From Methanogenium sp. (GTDB lineage: Archaea; Halobacteriota; Methanomicrobia; Methanomicrobiales; Methanomicrobiaceae): a stretch of 64,000 bases of DNA. Shown piece after piece: positions 21,508 through 30,122 of this stretch; position 1 is the first letter of the stretch; the number at the start of each line of letters is the position of its first letter. The stretch lies in NCBI GenBank assembly GCA_030595665.1, contig JAUVCV010000003.1, forward strand, positions 1 to 64,000, written 5' to 3'. The notes under the pieces were generated by a model. It was given only the letters and a program-made list of their open reading frames with translations. It ran no database searches and was not told the DNA's origin. The position numbers and the translations under genes are program-made.

Positions 21508-21610
21508 GTATTTAAACCTTATCTGCACATTACCACAGCCACATATAATATTTTGGATATAGCTAAATAAAATTTCACCGAGTCCATTTATTTTGATTTG
21601 CAATAACCCA

Positions 21611-21626
21611 TACATATTAAATAATA
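21611..21626 (+). promoter_or_regulatory. TATA-like element upstream of the minD-like gene
   Basis: The stretch tacatattaaataata is an AT-rich archaeal TATA-type match about 50 bp before the ATG at 21675. It lies in the 167-bp gap after the preceding gene, so the MinD-like gene probably has its own promoter. Confidence 0.35.
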
Positions 21627-21674
21627 CAAAACCACAGAATTACTGTGTATAATCCACGAATTTGAGAGGTGTTC

Positions 21675-22466
21675 ATGGTCAAAGTTTATACTATAGCGTC
21701 AGGAAAAGGGGGAACGGGTAAGACCACAACATCAGCGAACCTTGGTACATGCCTTGCTGAACTTGGAAAAGAAACGTATGTGATGGATGCCGACATGGGG
21801 ATGGCAAACCTTGGCATTATTATGGGACTGGAAAACGTCCCCATAACACTTCACGAAGTTCTTGCAGGAAATGCGAAGGTGTCTGAAGCGGTCTATGAAG
21901 GACCATGTGGTGTCAAAGTTGTCCCGAGCGGTATATCACTGAAAGGATTTCAGAATGCTGATCCTGACAAATTACGGGATGTTATGCGTGAACTGATTGG
22001 AAAATGTGAATTTCTAATCATAGACGCACCAGCAGGAATTAGTCGGGACGGGGTAATTCCGCTCGCCATCGCGGACGAAGTTATTCTAATTGTTAATCCG
22101 GAATTATCGTCTATGGTGGATGCATTGAAGACAAAGATACTTACCGAACTTGTGGGGGGAAGCGTGAAAGGGGCGATACTCACACGTGCCACAATGGAAA
22201 ATACAGAGATATCAAAGCAAAAAATGGAGGAGGTACTCGGCGTTAAAGTAATAGGGATAATCCCCGAGGATCCAAATACACGCAGAGCGGCTGCATATAA
22301 AGCACCAATAGTGGTCAAATATCCGGATTCTGATGCATCAAAAGCATACCGAAGAATTGCAGCAAACCTTGCCGGAACAACATATTCTGAAAATCCGGAT
22401 CAGGTAAAATCAAGAGAAAGTTTCATCGACAGACTGGCTCGTTCAATATTCAGGGGGAAAAGATGA
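21675..22466 (+). CDS. MinD/ParA-family ATPase
   Basis: Deviant Walker A ATPase of 263 aa. The P-loop SGKGGTGKTTTSANLG starts at residue 8 and carries the signature Lys. Switch motifs are the MDADMGMANLG block (near 37-47) and FLIIDAPAGIS (near 116). The C-terminus, SFIDRLARSIFRGKR, is amphipathic and basic, like the membrane-targeting helix of MinD. ATG 21675 is chosen because gagaggtg lies just upstream; a GTG is at 21669. The stop overlaps the next gene by 4 bp. The role (polar localisation or arraying) is inferred. Confidence 0.92.
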   Translation: MVKVYTIASGKGGTGKTTTSANLGTCLAELGKETYVMDADMGMANLGIIMGLENVPITLHEVLAGNAKVSEAVYEGPCGVKVVPSGISLKGFQNADPDKLRDVMRELIGKCEFLIIDAPAGISRDGVIPLAIADEVILIVNPELSSMVDALKTKILTELVGGSVKGAILTRATMENTEISKQKMEEVLGVKVIGIIPEDPNTRRAAAYKAPIVVKYPDSDASKAYRRIAANLAGTTYSENPDQVKSRESFIDRLARSIFRGKR

Positions 22467-22669
22467 TAGGTGCAACACCAGAAGGAATAATGTTGATATT
22501 ATTCGGAGTAGTAATTGTTTTTCTCCTTTTTGTAATGAAGCTGATGCATACCCGGATAAACCAGTTGTTGGAAGAAATGAACAATCTTAACGGAAAGGTA
22601 AACCTGACTTCAAATGAAATTGAAGAGCTTACCAAGAATGTTGAAGAATTTAAAAATACCAATTTCTAA
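22463..22669 (+). CDS. Small membrane coiled-coil protein coupled to the MinD-like ATPase
   Basis: 68 aa. One transmembrane helix covers residues 8-27 (GIMLILFGVVIVFLLFVMKL), and the rest is a coiled coil with regular Leu/Ile/Val spacing (INQLLEEMNNLNGKV through EELTKNVEEF). The ATG overlaps the minD-like stop codon (ATGA), so it is translationally coupled. No family is recognised. It could be a membrane receptor or activator for the ATPase, by analogy with MinE or other small partners; that is inference. Confidence 0.75.
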   Translation: MIGATPEGIMLILFGVVIVFLLFVMKLMHTRINQLLEEMNNLNGKVNLTSNEIEELTKNVEEFKNTNF

Positions 22670-22717
22670 TTTTCAAAACGCAAGTTTGATAAAGAAAGCG
22701 AACCAAGACTGTAGAGC

Positions 22718-22792
22718 GGGGCCATAGGGTAGCCTGGACCATCCTAGGAGGCTGGGGGTCTTCTGACCTGCGTTCGAATCGCAGTGGCCCCA
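22718..22792 (+). tRNA. tRNA-Pro (anticodon GGG)
   Basis: 75-nt cloverleaf. The acceptor stem is GGGGCCA/TGGCCCC with discriminator A; the anticodon arm is GGAGG-CTGGGGG-TCTTC, giving GGG; the T-arm is CTGCG-TTCGAAT-CGCAG. CCA is not encoded. A protein gene starts 28 bp downstream on the same strand. Confidence 0.95.
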
Positions 22793-22819
22793 TTATTTCT
22801 TTTTTGGACGGTTCTTTTT

Positions 22820-23680
22820 ATGAAAATAACTCAAACATGTTTCGAATGTCTTCTTTCACGCATTGGATATGAATGTGACCTCATCTGTACAGATCCCCAA
22901 AAAACAGAAGAAATCACCAAAAAGTGCAGAAATCTTCTTACAGAACTTCACACTCTTCCTGAGCCAGGGCCACAGATATCAAGCAAAATTCATCGGCTCG
23001 CATATGAAGAGATGGGATCTGTTGATCCATATCATGACATAAAAGTGAAAGACAATGAAGATGCACGCAATGTATGCAACATAGTTATTAACAATACGAC
23101 AAGTTTTCGTGATCTTTGCCTCGCAGCAATTATTGGAAACACACTTGATCATGGATCAAGCCAACATTCGGTGACAGATAACCTTACGAGATATTTCACA
23201 AATGAATTTGAAAAGGGTCTGACAATCGATGATACCGATGAAATCTTAGCCCTTTCAAAAAGAGTAGTCTTCTTATGTGATAACTGCGGGGAGATAATCT
23301 TTGATTCATACCTGATACGATTCCTGAAAGACCGGGGAGCCCATATCACCGTGGTCGTTCGTGGAGGCCCAATCATTAACGATGCAACACTGGAAGATGC
23401 ACATACAGCAGGAATAGAGGCAATCTGTGACAACCTTCTGACCAATACCGATGGTATGCCTGAACTTGGATACAATCCGGCACTGGCACCTGAAGAACTG
23501 CGGGAAGCAATTCGTAATGCAACAATCATTATTGCAAAAGGAATGGCCAATTACGAGTCCCTGACCGAGATAGAAGGCCTCCCCCCTGTTGCATACTGTA
23601 TGACCGTTAAATGCATCCCCATTGCAGATTCAATTGGTGTTAAAAAAGGATCCAGAATTGCAATGCTCAGGCATCAATAA
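22820..23680 (+). CDS. DUF89/ARMT1-like protein (AF1104-type damage-control phosphatase)
   Basis: 286 aa from ATG 22820. The archaeal subfamily features are present: an N-terminal CFECLLSR Cys pair, the block AAIIGNTLDHGS near residue 110, LCDNCGEIIFDS near 153 with the Asp/Asn metal ligands, and AKGMANYESLTE near 248. Members are metal-dependent phosphatases acting on small phosphorylated metabolites. It lies 28 bp after tRNA-Pro and may be co-transcribed with it. The convergent TPR gene ends 1 bp away. Confidence 0.88.
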   Translation: MKITQTCFECLLSRIGYECDLICTDPQKTEEITKKCRNLLTELHTLPEPGPQISSKIHRLAYEEMGSVDPYHDIKVKDNEDARNVCNIVINNTTSFRDLCLAAIIGNTLDHGSSQHSVTDNLTRYFTNEFEKGLTIDDTDEILALSKRVVFLCDNCGEIIFDSYLIRFLKDRGAHITVVVRGGPIINDATLEDAHTAGIEAICDNLLTNTDGMPELGYNPALAPEELREAIRNATIIIAKGMANYESLTEIEGLPPVAYCMTVKCIPIADSIGVKKGSRIAMLRHQ

Positions 23681-23681
23681 T

Positions 23682-24416
23682 TTAGATGACTTCATCTTCT
23701 GAATTATTCCCATACGGTTTATCGAATACTTCATTCCACGTTGTTTCCAGCACATAGTATTCCATCATCTCAACAACACGCTGATTTTTGGGAGATAATT
23801 CATACGCCCGTTCAAGTACCTTACCTGCCTCTTCATGATTTCCAAACTGAATATAAATCCGGGTCATATCAAGCAGAATATCGATATTATCAGGATCCAT
23901 CCGATAGCCACGCATCAGGAGTTTCAGAGCTTTTCCCGTATCACGCTCAATTCGCCCAAGATGATACCATAGCGCCGGCTGATTCGGTTTTAAACGAATT
24001 GCAGTCTTCAGTGCATTTGAAGCTTCATCCGTTTCACCGAGATTCAGGAGACAGATACCTACCCCAAGCCATACCTCCCCATCATGATCTTTTACCGTAT
24101 TGGCATGGCGGTAGCACCTTAGAGAATCAGTATAATTTTCCAGGCGCATAAGTGTCGTTCCCATATTCAGCCATGCGCGAAAATTGTCGGGTTCATTATC
24201 AGCAGCCCTTCGGTAATAATAATAGGCTTCTTCATAATTTCCAAGGGAAAGATACACATCGCCCTTACCAATTAAAAAATCAGGATTTTCCGGTAATGCA
24301 TCAAGGGCCGTATTGATAAACTGCATTGCTTCTTCAAACTGATTTATCTTCAGATGTACAATGCCTTCATTGTACCAGCCAAGGGCATACAGTTTATTTG
24401 CCGGAATTCGCGACAT
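23682..24416 (-). CDS. Tetratricopeptide-repeat protein
   Basis: 244 aa with about six TPR motifs spaced 34 residues apart; examples are ALGWYNEGIVHLKINQFEEA, AWLNMGTTLMRLENYTDS and ALWYHLGRIERDTGKALK. No signal peptide or other domain is seen, so it is probably a cytoplasmic protein-interaction scaffold. The ATG at 24416 is preferred over a GTG at 24428. It ends 1 bp from the convergent ARMT1-like gene. The partner is unknown. Confidence 0.88.
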   Translation of the reverse strand: MSRIPANKLYALGWYNEGIVHLKINQFEEAMQFINTALDALPENPDFLIGKGDVYLSLGNYEEAYYYYRRAADNEPDNFRAWLNMGTTLMRLENYTDSLRCYRHANTVKDHDGEVWLGVGICLLNLGETDEASNALKTAIRLKPNQPALWYHLGRIERDTGKALKLLMRGYRMDPDNIDILLDMTRIYIQFGNHEEAGKVLERAYELSPKNQRVVEMMEYYVLETTWNEVFDKPYGNNSEDEVI

Positions 24417-24553
24417 ATACGGAAACACCTATTTCTATAATGATACGTATCTCCTACATACATATTATACATAAGTATATTTTTTCATATCAGCAGAAAC
24501 GCTGCGACACAATAAATCATACCGTTTGAAAAAATGTGTATTTAAATTAATAT

Positions 24554-25852
24554 TCAACCAAAAATATATGGAATTATCAGCAGAAGAAGGATCACTCCCA
24601 CCATTAATGAACTGATAATTGACACAACAATTGGTACAAGGTCACCGCGGCCCCGTTTTTCAAAAAATCCTGCTACCCCTTCCCGCATGATATATCCACC
24701 ATCCAGTGGAATAAACGGGAGTGCATTAAATGTCCCAACTGCCATATTGAACCAGAATGTCCAGAACAATACCTGAATTACTCCCCAAAACCCGGAGAAG
24801 GGCACATCCCATACGCCCACATATGACACATCAAACGCAAGAATCCCCAGGTTCAGACTGTCATCTTCAACGACCGTATTAATTGGTATATAGAGCAGAA
24901 GAAGGGGACCAACAGGGCTTTTAATAAGATTATTAAATACCAACTGAGCTGATTCCGGAGAATAATACACAACACCCATAAATCCGGTTGACTTGTTACT
25001 GATTTCGTCAGGCCACTCCTGTAAAATAAGGGTATGATCAGAATGGACACCATCTTTCAGTGTTGTAACCATCAGCGTATCCCCGGGAGTAGTGGTCTGC
25101 AGAATGTCTGACACATCAGTGGCAGATTCCACAACAACTCCATCAACAGCATAAATCACTGAATCAGGAATTATCCCTGCCAGATCAGCAGGGTAATCCT
25201 CATACACTCCCTGAATCATTGGCGTGGATGAGGGAGTTATCATTCCCATTAAAATGACAATCCCGGCAAAACAAATCAGTGCAACAACTATATTGTTGGT
25301 GATACCCGCCCCATACATCCGTATTTTTGAGGAGCGCGGGGCTTTTTCCACCTCTTCCTCATCAGGTTCTACAAAAGCACCAATGGGAACTACGGCAAAG
25401 AGAATTCCGGTGCTTTTTACCCGTATATCCTCAACTCTGCAAAGAATGGCATGTCCAAATTCATGGACAACAAGCGTCACGAAAAAACCGATAATAACTG
25501 CAATAGTAATCGGAATGAAATCGTTGAGACCGGGGATCGCGAGAATATTCTGTGGTTCATAAATCCCCACTGGTGAAGGGGGATTAATCATAGAGTTGTA
25601 GACTGCAAGCAGGAGGAGGGCAGACATCAGGATGGAGATCACAACCACGAGAACGGCGCCAAGTGTCCCATAGCCGCGCCAGAATCTTGTCTGTCGCCTG
25701 AAAAAATCAAAGAATCCTACCCTTTCTGTCTTCAGCGCAAGAATAGGTCCATAAAAGGTTACATGATCTTCCCACAGATGTGCATACTTAATAAAACCAG
25801 CAACAAGGGCATAGATAATAACTGCAATAATGCCGATTAAAAGCAATTCCAT
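24554..25852 (-). CDS. Site-2 protease family membrane metalloprotease (M50) with PDZ domain
   Basis: 432 aa. A zinc motif HEFGH lies near residue 129 in a membrane helix, and the second ligand block NALPFIPLDGG is near residue 380. A PDZ domain between them (about residues 215-290, GVYEDYPADLAGIIPDSVIYAV) is followed by TM segments, and there are N-terminal membrane helices (residues 3-22, 62-84). The family cuts membrane-embedded substrates, usually to release transcription regulators. It is monocistronic here, and no obvious substrate or anti-sigma-like partner is adjacent. Confidence 0.9.
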   Translation of the reverse strand: MELLLIGIIAVIIYALVAGFIKYAHLWEDHVTFYGPILALKTERVGFFDFFRRQTRFWRGYGTLGAVLVVVISILMSALLLLAVYNSMINPPSPVGIYEPQNILAIPGLNDFIPITIAVIIGFFVTLVVHEFGHAILCRVEDIRVKSTGILFAVVPIGAFVEPDEEEVEKAPRSSKIRMYGAGITNNIVVALICFAGIVILMGMITPSSTPMIQGVYEDYPADLAGIIPDSVIYAVDGVVVESATDVSDILQTTTPGDTLMVTTLKDGVHSDHTLILQEWPDEISNKSTGFMGVVYYSPESAQLVFNNLIKSPVGPLLLLYIPINTVVEDDSLNLGILAFDVSYVGVWDVPFSGFWGVIQVLFWTFWFNMAVGTFNALPFIPLDGGYIMREGVAGFFEKRGRGDLVPIVVSIISSLMVGVILLLLIIPYIFG

Positions 25853-25910
25853 TCATTATATCGTTGACTGCAGTGACTATAAAAACCGTCGTATAACATC
25901 CCTTACCTCA

Positions 25911-26555
25911 TCAGAAATCAAAGAGAGACGCCTGTGACAATCGATCAATTATTCTCCGGGTCGTTTCCCATGACGAACGGGCACATGTTGGGGGGAGACC
26001 AAATTCTGTAATATACGTCTCAAGAAACCGTATCGTATAGGGATCTGATGGGTAACCGCTCCCAAAATTACCAAATTCTTCATGAAGCCTCTCAACGCAC
26101 CTGTCACGGGTTACTTTTGCAACGATTGAAGCAGCACTGACAACCGGAAACCGAACATCTGCCTTATGCTCAGATACAATAGTATAACCCTCCCCTGCAT
26201 ACCCGGAAACAGTCCCCCCGTAACGTTTGGCATTCACATCACATGCATCCACAAATGCAGTATCGCAGGGAAGCTTCCGGATAACATCCGCATGTGCCCG
26301 TGCAACAATATCATTCATTGTTATTTCTGCGCGGAGACGGTCTATTTCTTTTGCAGGAATGATTGTACAGGCAGTAACAAATTTTCCTGTGATTTCCCCA
26401 TAGAGTAATTCACGGCGTTTCCGGGAAAGTGTTTTAGAATCAGCAACGCCTGTTAACGCGAAATCATCCATATCGGGGGCCGATACGCCAGCAACAACCA
26501 TCGGGCCAAGAACCGATCCTTTTCCCGCTTCATCAATACCGCAGATCACGTACAT
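25911..26555 (-). CDS. rnhB: Ribonuclease HII
   Basis: Type 2 RNase H, 214 aa from the ATG at 26555, removing RNA from RNA-DNA hybrids. The first catalytic Asp-Glu pair is in GIDEAGKGSVLGPM, with further acidic residues in FVDACDVN and the VSAASIVAKVTRDR block. The length matches archaeal RnhB. It is divergent from the trkA-like gene, and there is no clear ribosome binding site, so the message may be leaderless or nearly so. Confidence 0.95.
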   Translation of the reverse strand: MYVICGIDEAGKGSVLGPMVVAGVSAPDMDDFALTGVADSKTLSRKRRELLYGEITGKFVTACTIIPAKEIDRLRAEITMNDIVARAHADVIRKLPCDTAFVDACDVNAKRYGGTVSGYAGEGYTIVSEHKADVRFPVVSAASIVAKVTRDRCVERLHEEFGNFGSGYPSDPYTIRFLETYITEFGLPPTCARSSWETTRRIIDRLSQASLFDF

Positions 26556-26605
26556 ACGGTTCAATTCACAACCTATATCAATAGCTGTGGTTGATACGCA
26601 TTTTG

Positions 26606-27271
26606 ATGTATACCATCATCATTGGCCTTGGAGGTATCGGCAGGGCACTCGTGGCCATGTCGGTTGAAAATGGAAATTCAGTGGCAGTTATCGACCAGGA
26701 TGAGGAACGCTGTAACGAGATTATCGACCATTATGATGTCCTTGCTATTGCCGGAAATGCAACAGACAAATCCATTCTTCTGGACGCAGGAATAGACCGC
26801 GCAAAGGCACTTGTTGCAACAACCAGTGACGACGCAGTAAACCTGATGGCCTGCTGGTTAGCAAAAAAATTTAATGTCCCAAATGTAGTCTCCATCGTAA
26901 ACCAGACAGAGCATTCTGAGATGTTCAAAGAGGTTGGCGTGCATATCAGTGAAAATCCAGATGAACTTGTTGCTGAAAGACTCTATCTCTGGTCAGAAAA
27001 CACCGATCTTCACCAACTTGCATCAATACCGGGAGGATCCATCTTTGAAGTTGATGTTGATGATGATGCTCCAATGATTGATCATGAAATAAAAGAGCTG
27101 GATGTAACGGACTTTGTATTCATCGCGATTAAACGGGAGAAGGGAGACATCATCATCCCCAGCGGCAAAGTGCGCATACGGAAAGGAGACAATATCATTG
27201 TATTCACAAAGACAGATGCAGAAAAAGAGTGTTTGAATATGCTCAACCGGCAACTGAAAAGTTCAGTCTAA
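26606..27271 (+). CDS. TrkA-type potassium channel regulatory protein
   Basis: 221 aa from ATG 26606. The N-terminal Rossmann RCK domain has [10 protein letters not shown] (residues 6-15) and an acidic residue at the end of the second strand (VIDQDEE), consistent with NAD(H) binding. A TrkA-C domain follows (about 135-221, [19 protein letters not shown]). No TrkH or channel gene is adjacent, so its membrane partner is encoded elsewhere. The 3' end overlaps the convergent reductase gene by 9 bp. Confidence 0.9.
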   Translation: MYTIIIGLGGIGRALVAMSVENGNSVAVIDQDEERCNEIIDHYDVLAIAGNATDKSILLDAGIDRAKALVATTSDDAVNLMACWLAKKFNVPNVVSIVNQTEHSEMFKEVGVHISENPDELVAERLYLWSENTDLHQLASIPGGSIFEVDVDDDAPMIDHEIKELDVTDFVFIAIKREKGDIIIPSGKVRIRKGDNIIVFTKTDAEKECLNMLNRQLKSSV

Positions 27272-28456
27272 CAGCCGTCTGAGGGTTCCGATATCTTTTA
27301 ACAGCCACGGATTGTATTTGACCAGTTCACGGATGAGGTATTTGGTATCAAATATCTCCATGTCAAGTTTGTTAACAGACTTTACGATGGAGTTCAGTTT
27401 TTCATCCTTGAGTTTAAGGAATATCTCCTTCACCTGGTAGTTGCGTTTCAGGCCTTTCCCCATTTTGGAACATCGCCACTCGGCATCATATTTCATCAGG
27501 GCCTGTTTACTGCAGTCCCCCGTTGCAATGGATTCTACTGCAACCTCGCCTGCCAGTTTTCCGGTATACATCGCATTGATGATACCTCCGCCGGTGATCG
27601 GATCACTCAGTCGTGCCGCATCGCCCACGATGATAAGCCCGTCTGCGACCGTGCATTCCAGCGGCTTGCACGCCGAGACGCCGCCTGCCATTAACTCAAT
27701 GATCTTGCCGTTCGGCAGGTGTTCTGCAATGAAGGCGTCCAGATAATCTTTCGGACGTTTGCCGTCTTTGCACATCTTACCGGATATGCCGATACCGACA
27801 TTAGCGGTGCGTTTACCTTTGGAGAAGATCCAGACATATCCTTCCGGCGCCACATCACGGCCGAGGTAGAAGGCGTTCATGCCGGGGTCAATGTCGAGAT
27901 TGGTCATCAGGTACTGCACACAGGTCTCAATCTCTGCCATGGGAACGGTTGTGTCAATACCACACCAGCGGGAAAACTTGGACTCAACACCATCTGCAGC
28001 GATCACTATGTCAGCAAACACCTCGACTGTTTTACCCCCGGTCTCAATAATTGCACCACAGACTTTGCCATCTTTCATGATTGCACTGCTTGCCCGGGCC
28101 TTGACAAATACATCGCAACCCGCATTTGCTGCTTTCCAGACCAGTTCACGGTCAAAGATTTTTCGGTCAAGCACATAGCCAACTTCATTCCCTGCCATTT
28201 CAGGATTCAGTTCAAGAATCTGACCATCCGGAGCAACAAGCTGGGCACCACTAATCTTTGATGAGATCCATTTTGGATCCAGATCCACAAGCTCAGATAT
28301 TTCCTGTCCCACACCCTCTGCACATCGTACCGGTGCACCGATCGCCGGGCGTTTCTCAATAATGCAGCAGGAAAGCCCTGCTTCTGCAACCGCCTTTCCG
28401 GCCATTGCCCCGCCGGGCCCTCCTCCAATTATCAGAACATTATATTTACTCTGCAT
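27263..28456 (-). CDS. Geranylgeranyl reductase family flavoprotein
   Basis: 397 aa FAD-dependent enzyme of the type that saturates isoprenoid chains of archaeal ether lipids (digeranylgeranylglycerophospholipid reductase). The FAD motif [10 protein letters not shown] starts at residue 11, followed by the family block PVRCAEGVG near residue 43. The second FAD-binding block [16 protein letters not shown] is near residue 276. The bicistronic arrangement with an upstream 2x[4Fe-4S] ferredoxin (11 bp overlap) suggests that the ferredoxin supplies the electrons. Confidence 0.92.
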   Translation of the reverse strand: MQSKYNVLIIGGGPGGAMAGKAVAEAGLSCCIIEKRPAIGAPVRCAEGVGQEISELVDLDPKWISSKISGAQLVAPDGQILELNPEMAGNEVGYVLDRKIFDRELVWKAANAGCDVFVKARASSAIMKDGKVCGAIIETGGKTVEVFADIVIAADGVESKFSRWCGIDTTVPMAEIETCVQYLMTNLDIDPGMNAFYLGRDVAPEGYVWIFSKGKRTANVGIGISGKMCKDGKRPKDYLDAFIAEHLPNGKIIELMAGGVSACKPLECTVADGLIIVGDAARLSDPITGGGIINAMYTGKLAGEVAVESIATGDCSKQALMKYDAEWRCSKMGKGLKRNYQVKEIFLKLKDEKLNSIVKSVNKLDMEIFDTKYLIRELVKYNPWLLKDIGTLRRLLD

Positions 28457-28625
28457 TCTTCAACTCCAGAGCGCCGAGAGGACATATTCGGGCACATATA
28501 CCACATTCTATACAGGTTTCCGGATCAACAGTAAGGTAAGTATCTACCAGTTCGAGCGCGCCTTCCGGACAGACCGAAACGCAGGCTCCACAGTAGCCGC
28601 ACACTTCCCTTTTGATGACAAGCAT
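28446..28625 (-). CDS. 2x[4Fe-4S] ferredoxin
   Basis: 59 aa from the ATG at 28625; starts further upstream (28643) are possible. Two complete cluster motifs are visible: [15 protein letters not shown] and [15 protein letters not shown]. It overlaps the geranylgeranyl reductase start by 11 bp, so the pair is translated together and the ferredoxin is the likely electron donor for lipid saturation. No ribosome binding site stands out. Confidence 0.88.
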   Translation of the reverse strand: MLVIKREVCGYCGACVSVCPEGALELVDTYLTVDPETCIECGICARICPLGALELKNAE

Positions 28626-28725
28626 TCTGAATACTATGATCATTACGAAGTATAACCCTTCCTTTAAGGAAGGGCAAAGAATTAAAAAGAATGCATTCAT
28701 TTTCACTTTGCCAGGTGAAGAACGC

Positions 28726-28934
28726 GTGAACTACCCCTAAGCTAAAGACTTAGTGGCTTCCTGCTTCATACCCCAAACTAATGTTCATCAGTCCACAGGC
28801 CCTACCCCTCGTCCCGAGGGTGAAATAATTGCTTGTTTATCGCAACTGAGTAATACCGGGTTAGTGTTAAATGATTTAACTCTATCGGTAACTACGCTTA
28901 CATCCCCCTGGCTAAAGACTAAGGAGTTTTACGC
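28726..28934 (-). mobile_element. Relic resembling an IS200/IS605-type tnpB right end with its guide-RNA scaffold
   Basis: No protein is encoded, but the minus strand has the layout of the non-coding 3' end of IS200/IS605 (IS1341-like) tnpB elements. It carries a hairpin with a CTTTAG-type loop at each end (28903-28926 and 28734-28756, sharing the exact 10-mer gctaaagact on the plus strand). A perfect 6-bp hairpin (CCCTCG/CGAGGG, 28806-28820) lies between them, then a stretch containing ggggtatgaagcaggaagc. It ends in ggggtagttcacg, which I recall as a common terminus of such elements in methanogens. No tnpB or tnpA reading frame remains nearby. Confidence 0.5.
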
Positions 28935-29227
28935 TTAATCTATAAAGACAATGAACCATCCCGGCCACCTCTATTTTCATAGGTAAAAACAATTTGAGAG
29001 AGAGGAAGGGGAAATATCCCCAGGCATAATCCATGCAATCTTTTCACAATGTGAGAACGCTATTTTTTCGGATGTGAAGAGCGTCACCTGCACCCGAAAA
29101 ATACCAATGCCCTTTATTATCCGAGGCTGTTCCAATGAAACGAACGGGAGACGCATGGCCTCTGAGACGGCCACACATACACTAAAAAAACAGAAAAGAA
29201 GGAAGGAAGATCTACGCTGAGATTGGA
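28935..29227. other. Intergenic stretch without recognised gene
   Basis: About 290 bp between the transposon-like relic and the PAC2 gene. A 65-codon frame on the minus strand (28977-29174) has no start-site support and no family resemblance, and it does not look like remaining tnpB coding sequence. Nothing functional is recognised. Confidence 0.5.
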
Positions 29228-29974
29228 TCAGCCAATATAGCTGAGTTCTTCCTCAGCCTTCGCAGTCTCAATTTCCCGGATCTTTTCAACAATCCCTTCC
29301 ATTTCAACGGCACGCTCTTCAAGTTTCGTGTCGTCGATATCAAGGCCTGTCAGGGCACTCAGAATGCCAAGAACTGCATGTGCACTCTTAGGATCAACAA
29401 TGTAACCAGAGGTCTCCCCCATCAGGCACACACCTTCAATTCCACGCTCTGCTCCCATACTCAGGAGAAGGCCGGATGCGCCAATGATTCCGCCACCTGT
29501 TTCATCTTTCGAAAAAACCACTCCTGCATTTTCAGCAGACTCCCGGAGAGAAATATTACTGACAGCCCCAAAGACCTGAGTCTCTTCCTGCAAATGGCCT
29601 GTCCCATACCCTCCAAGGGTGTAAATCTGTTTGACGCCCAGTTCCTCAGCAATGTCAAGATACGCATCTGTAAGCAGATAATGTCCCTCTCCGGACGCGC
29701 TCTGAGCGTCACCTACAAGAAATGCAATGGAATGATTATCGTTATTAGCCAGGTACACTTCATTGCATGAAAGACGGGCAACGCCGTTTTCATCAATAAG
29801 CACCTGCGGAGGAAAGAATATGGAGGTAATCTCTGCGATTTTCTCTGCACCAAATTCTTCAATCATGTGCTCAGCAACAAGCTTTCCAACCTGACCAACG
29901 CCAGGAAGGCCTTCAATGAGAATATCAGCATGATAACTCTCATCGGTGAGCATTTTTATACGAATATCATCCAT
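29228..29974 (-). CDS. PAC2 family proteasome assembly chaperone (PbaB-like)
   Basis: 248 aa. The PAC2 fold signature is clear: ILIEGLPGVGQVGKLVAEHM near residues 18-37, SIFFPPQVL, then YTLGGYGTGHLQEE, GASGLLLSMGAERGI and a C-terminal helical region. Archaeal PAC2 proteins help assemble the 20S proteasome. The C-terminus (SYIG) lacks the hydrophobic-Tyr-X tail, unlike the second PAC2 protein at 53239-53961. It is the last gene of the rpl44e-rps27e-eif2a-nop10-PAC2 series and overlaps nop10 by 8 bp. Confidence 0.9.
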   Translation of the reverse strand: MDDIRIKMLTDESYHADILIEGLPGVGQVGKLVAEHMIEEFGAEKIAEITSIFFPPQVLIDENGVARLSCNEVYLANNDNHSIAFLVGDAQSASGEGHYLLTDAYLDIAEELGVKQIYTLGGYGTGHLQEETQVFGAVSNISLRESAENAGVVFSKDETGGGIIGASGLLLSMGAERGIEGVCLMGETSGYIVDPKSAHAVLGILSALTGLDIDDTKLEERAVEMEGIVEKIREIETAKAEEELSYIG

Positions 29975-30122
29975 AGCGAACTTTCCGTCGATATTTACCT
30001 AACCGGTCCTGTGGAGAATAGCGGGCTGGATGTGCAGTCCGGGTTTCAGTTCCGCATTGCGGACAGGAAAAATTGAGGGTATATGTTCCATCAGACGGAC
30101 ATCGTCTAATTTTTCCGGCCAT
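29967..30122 (-). CDS. nop10: Ribosome biogenesis protein Nop10
   Basis: A 51-aa gene. Translation from the ATG at 30122 gives MAGKIRRCPSDGTYTL, then a CPQCG zinc half-site, RTAHPARYSPQDRLGKYRR and a stop at 29967. This is the archaeal H/ACA ribonucleoprotein subunit Nop10, which works with Cbf5 in rRNA pseudouridylation. Its first Cys pair is reduced to a single Cys (RRCPSDG), as in many archaeal copies. Its start overlaps the eif2a stop by one base (TAATG) and its end overlaps the PAC2 start by 8 bp. The position after eif2a is the conserved archaeal arrangement. Confidence 0.95.
   Translation of the reverse strand: MAGKIRRCPSDGTYTLNFSCPQCGTETRTAHPARYSPQDRLGKYRRKVRYG

Noticed and set aside
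28977-29174. 65-codon minus-strand frame beside the tnpB-type relic
   Set aside because: Checked as possible remaining tnpB coding sequence; it lacks the zinc-ribbon Cys pairs and RuvC-type residues of TnpB and has no start support.
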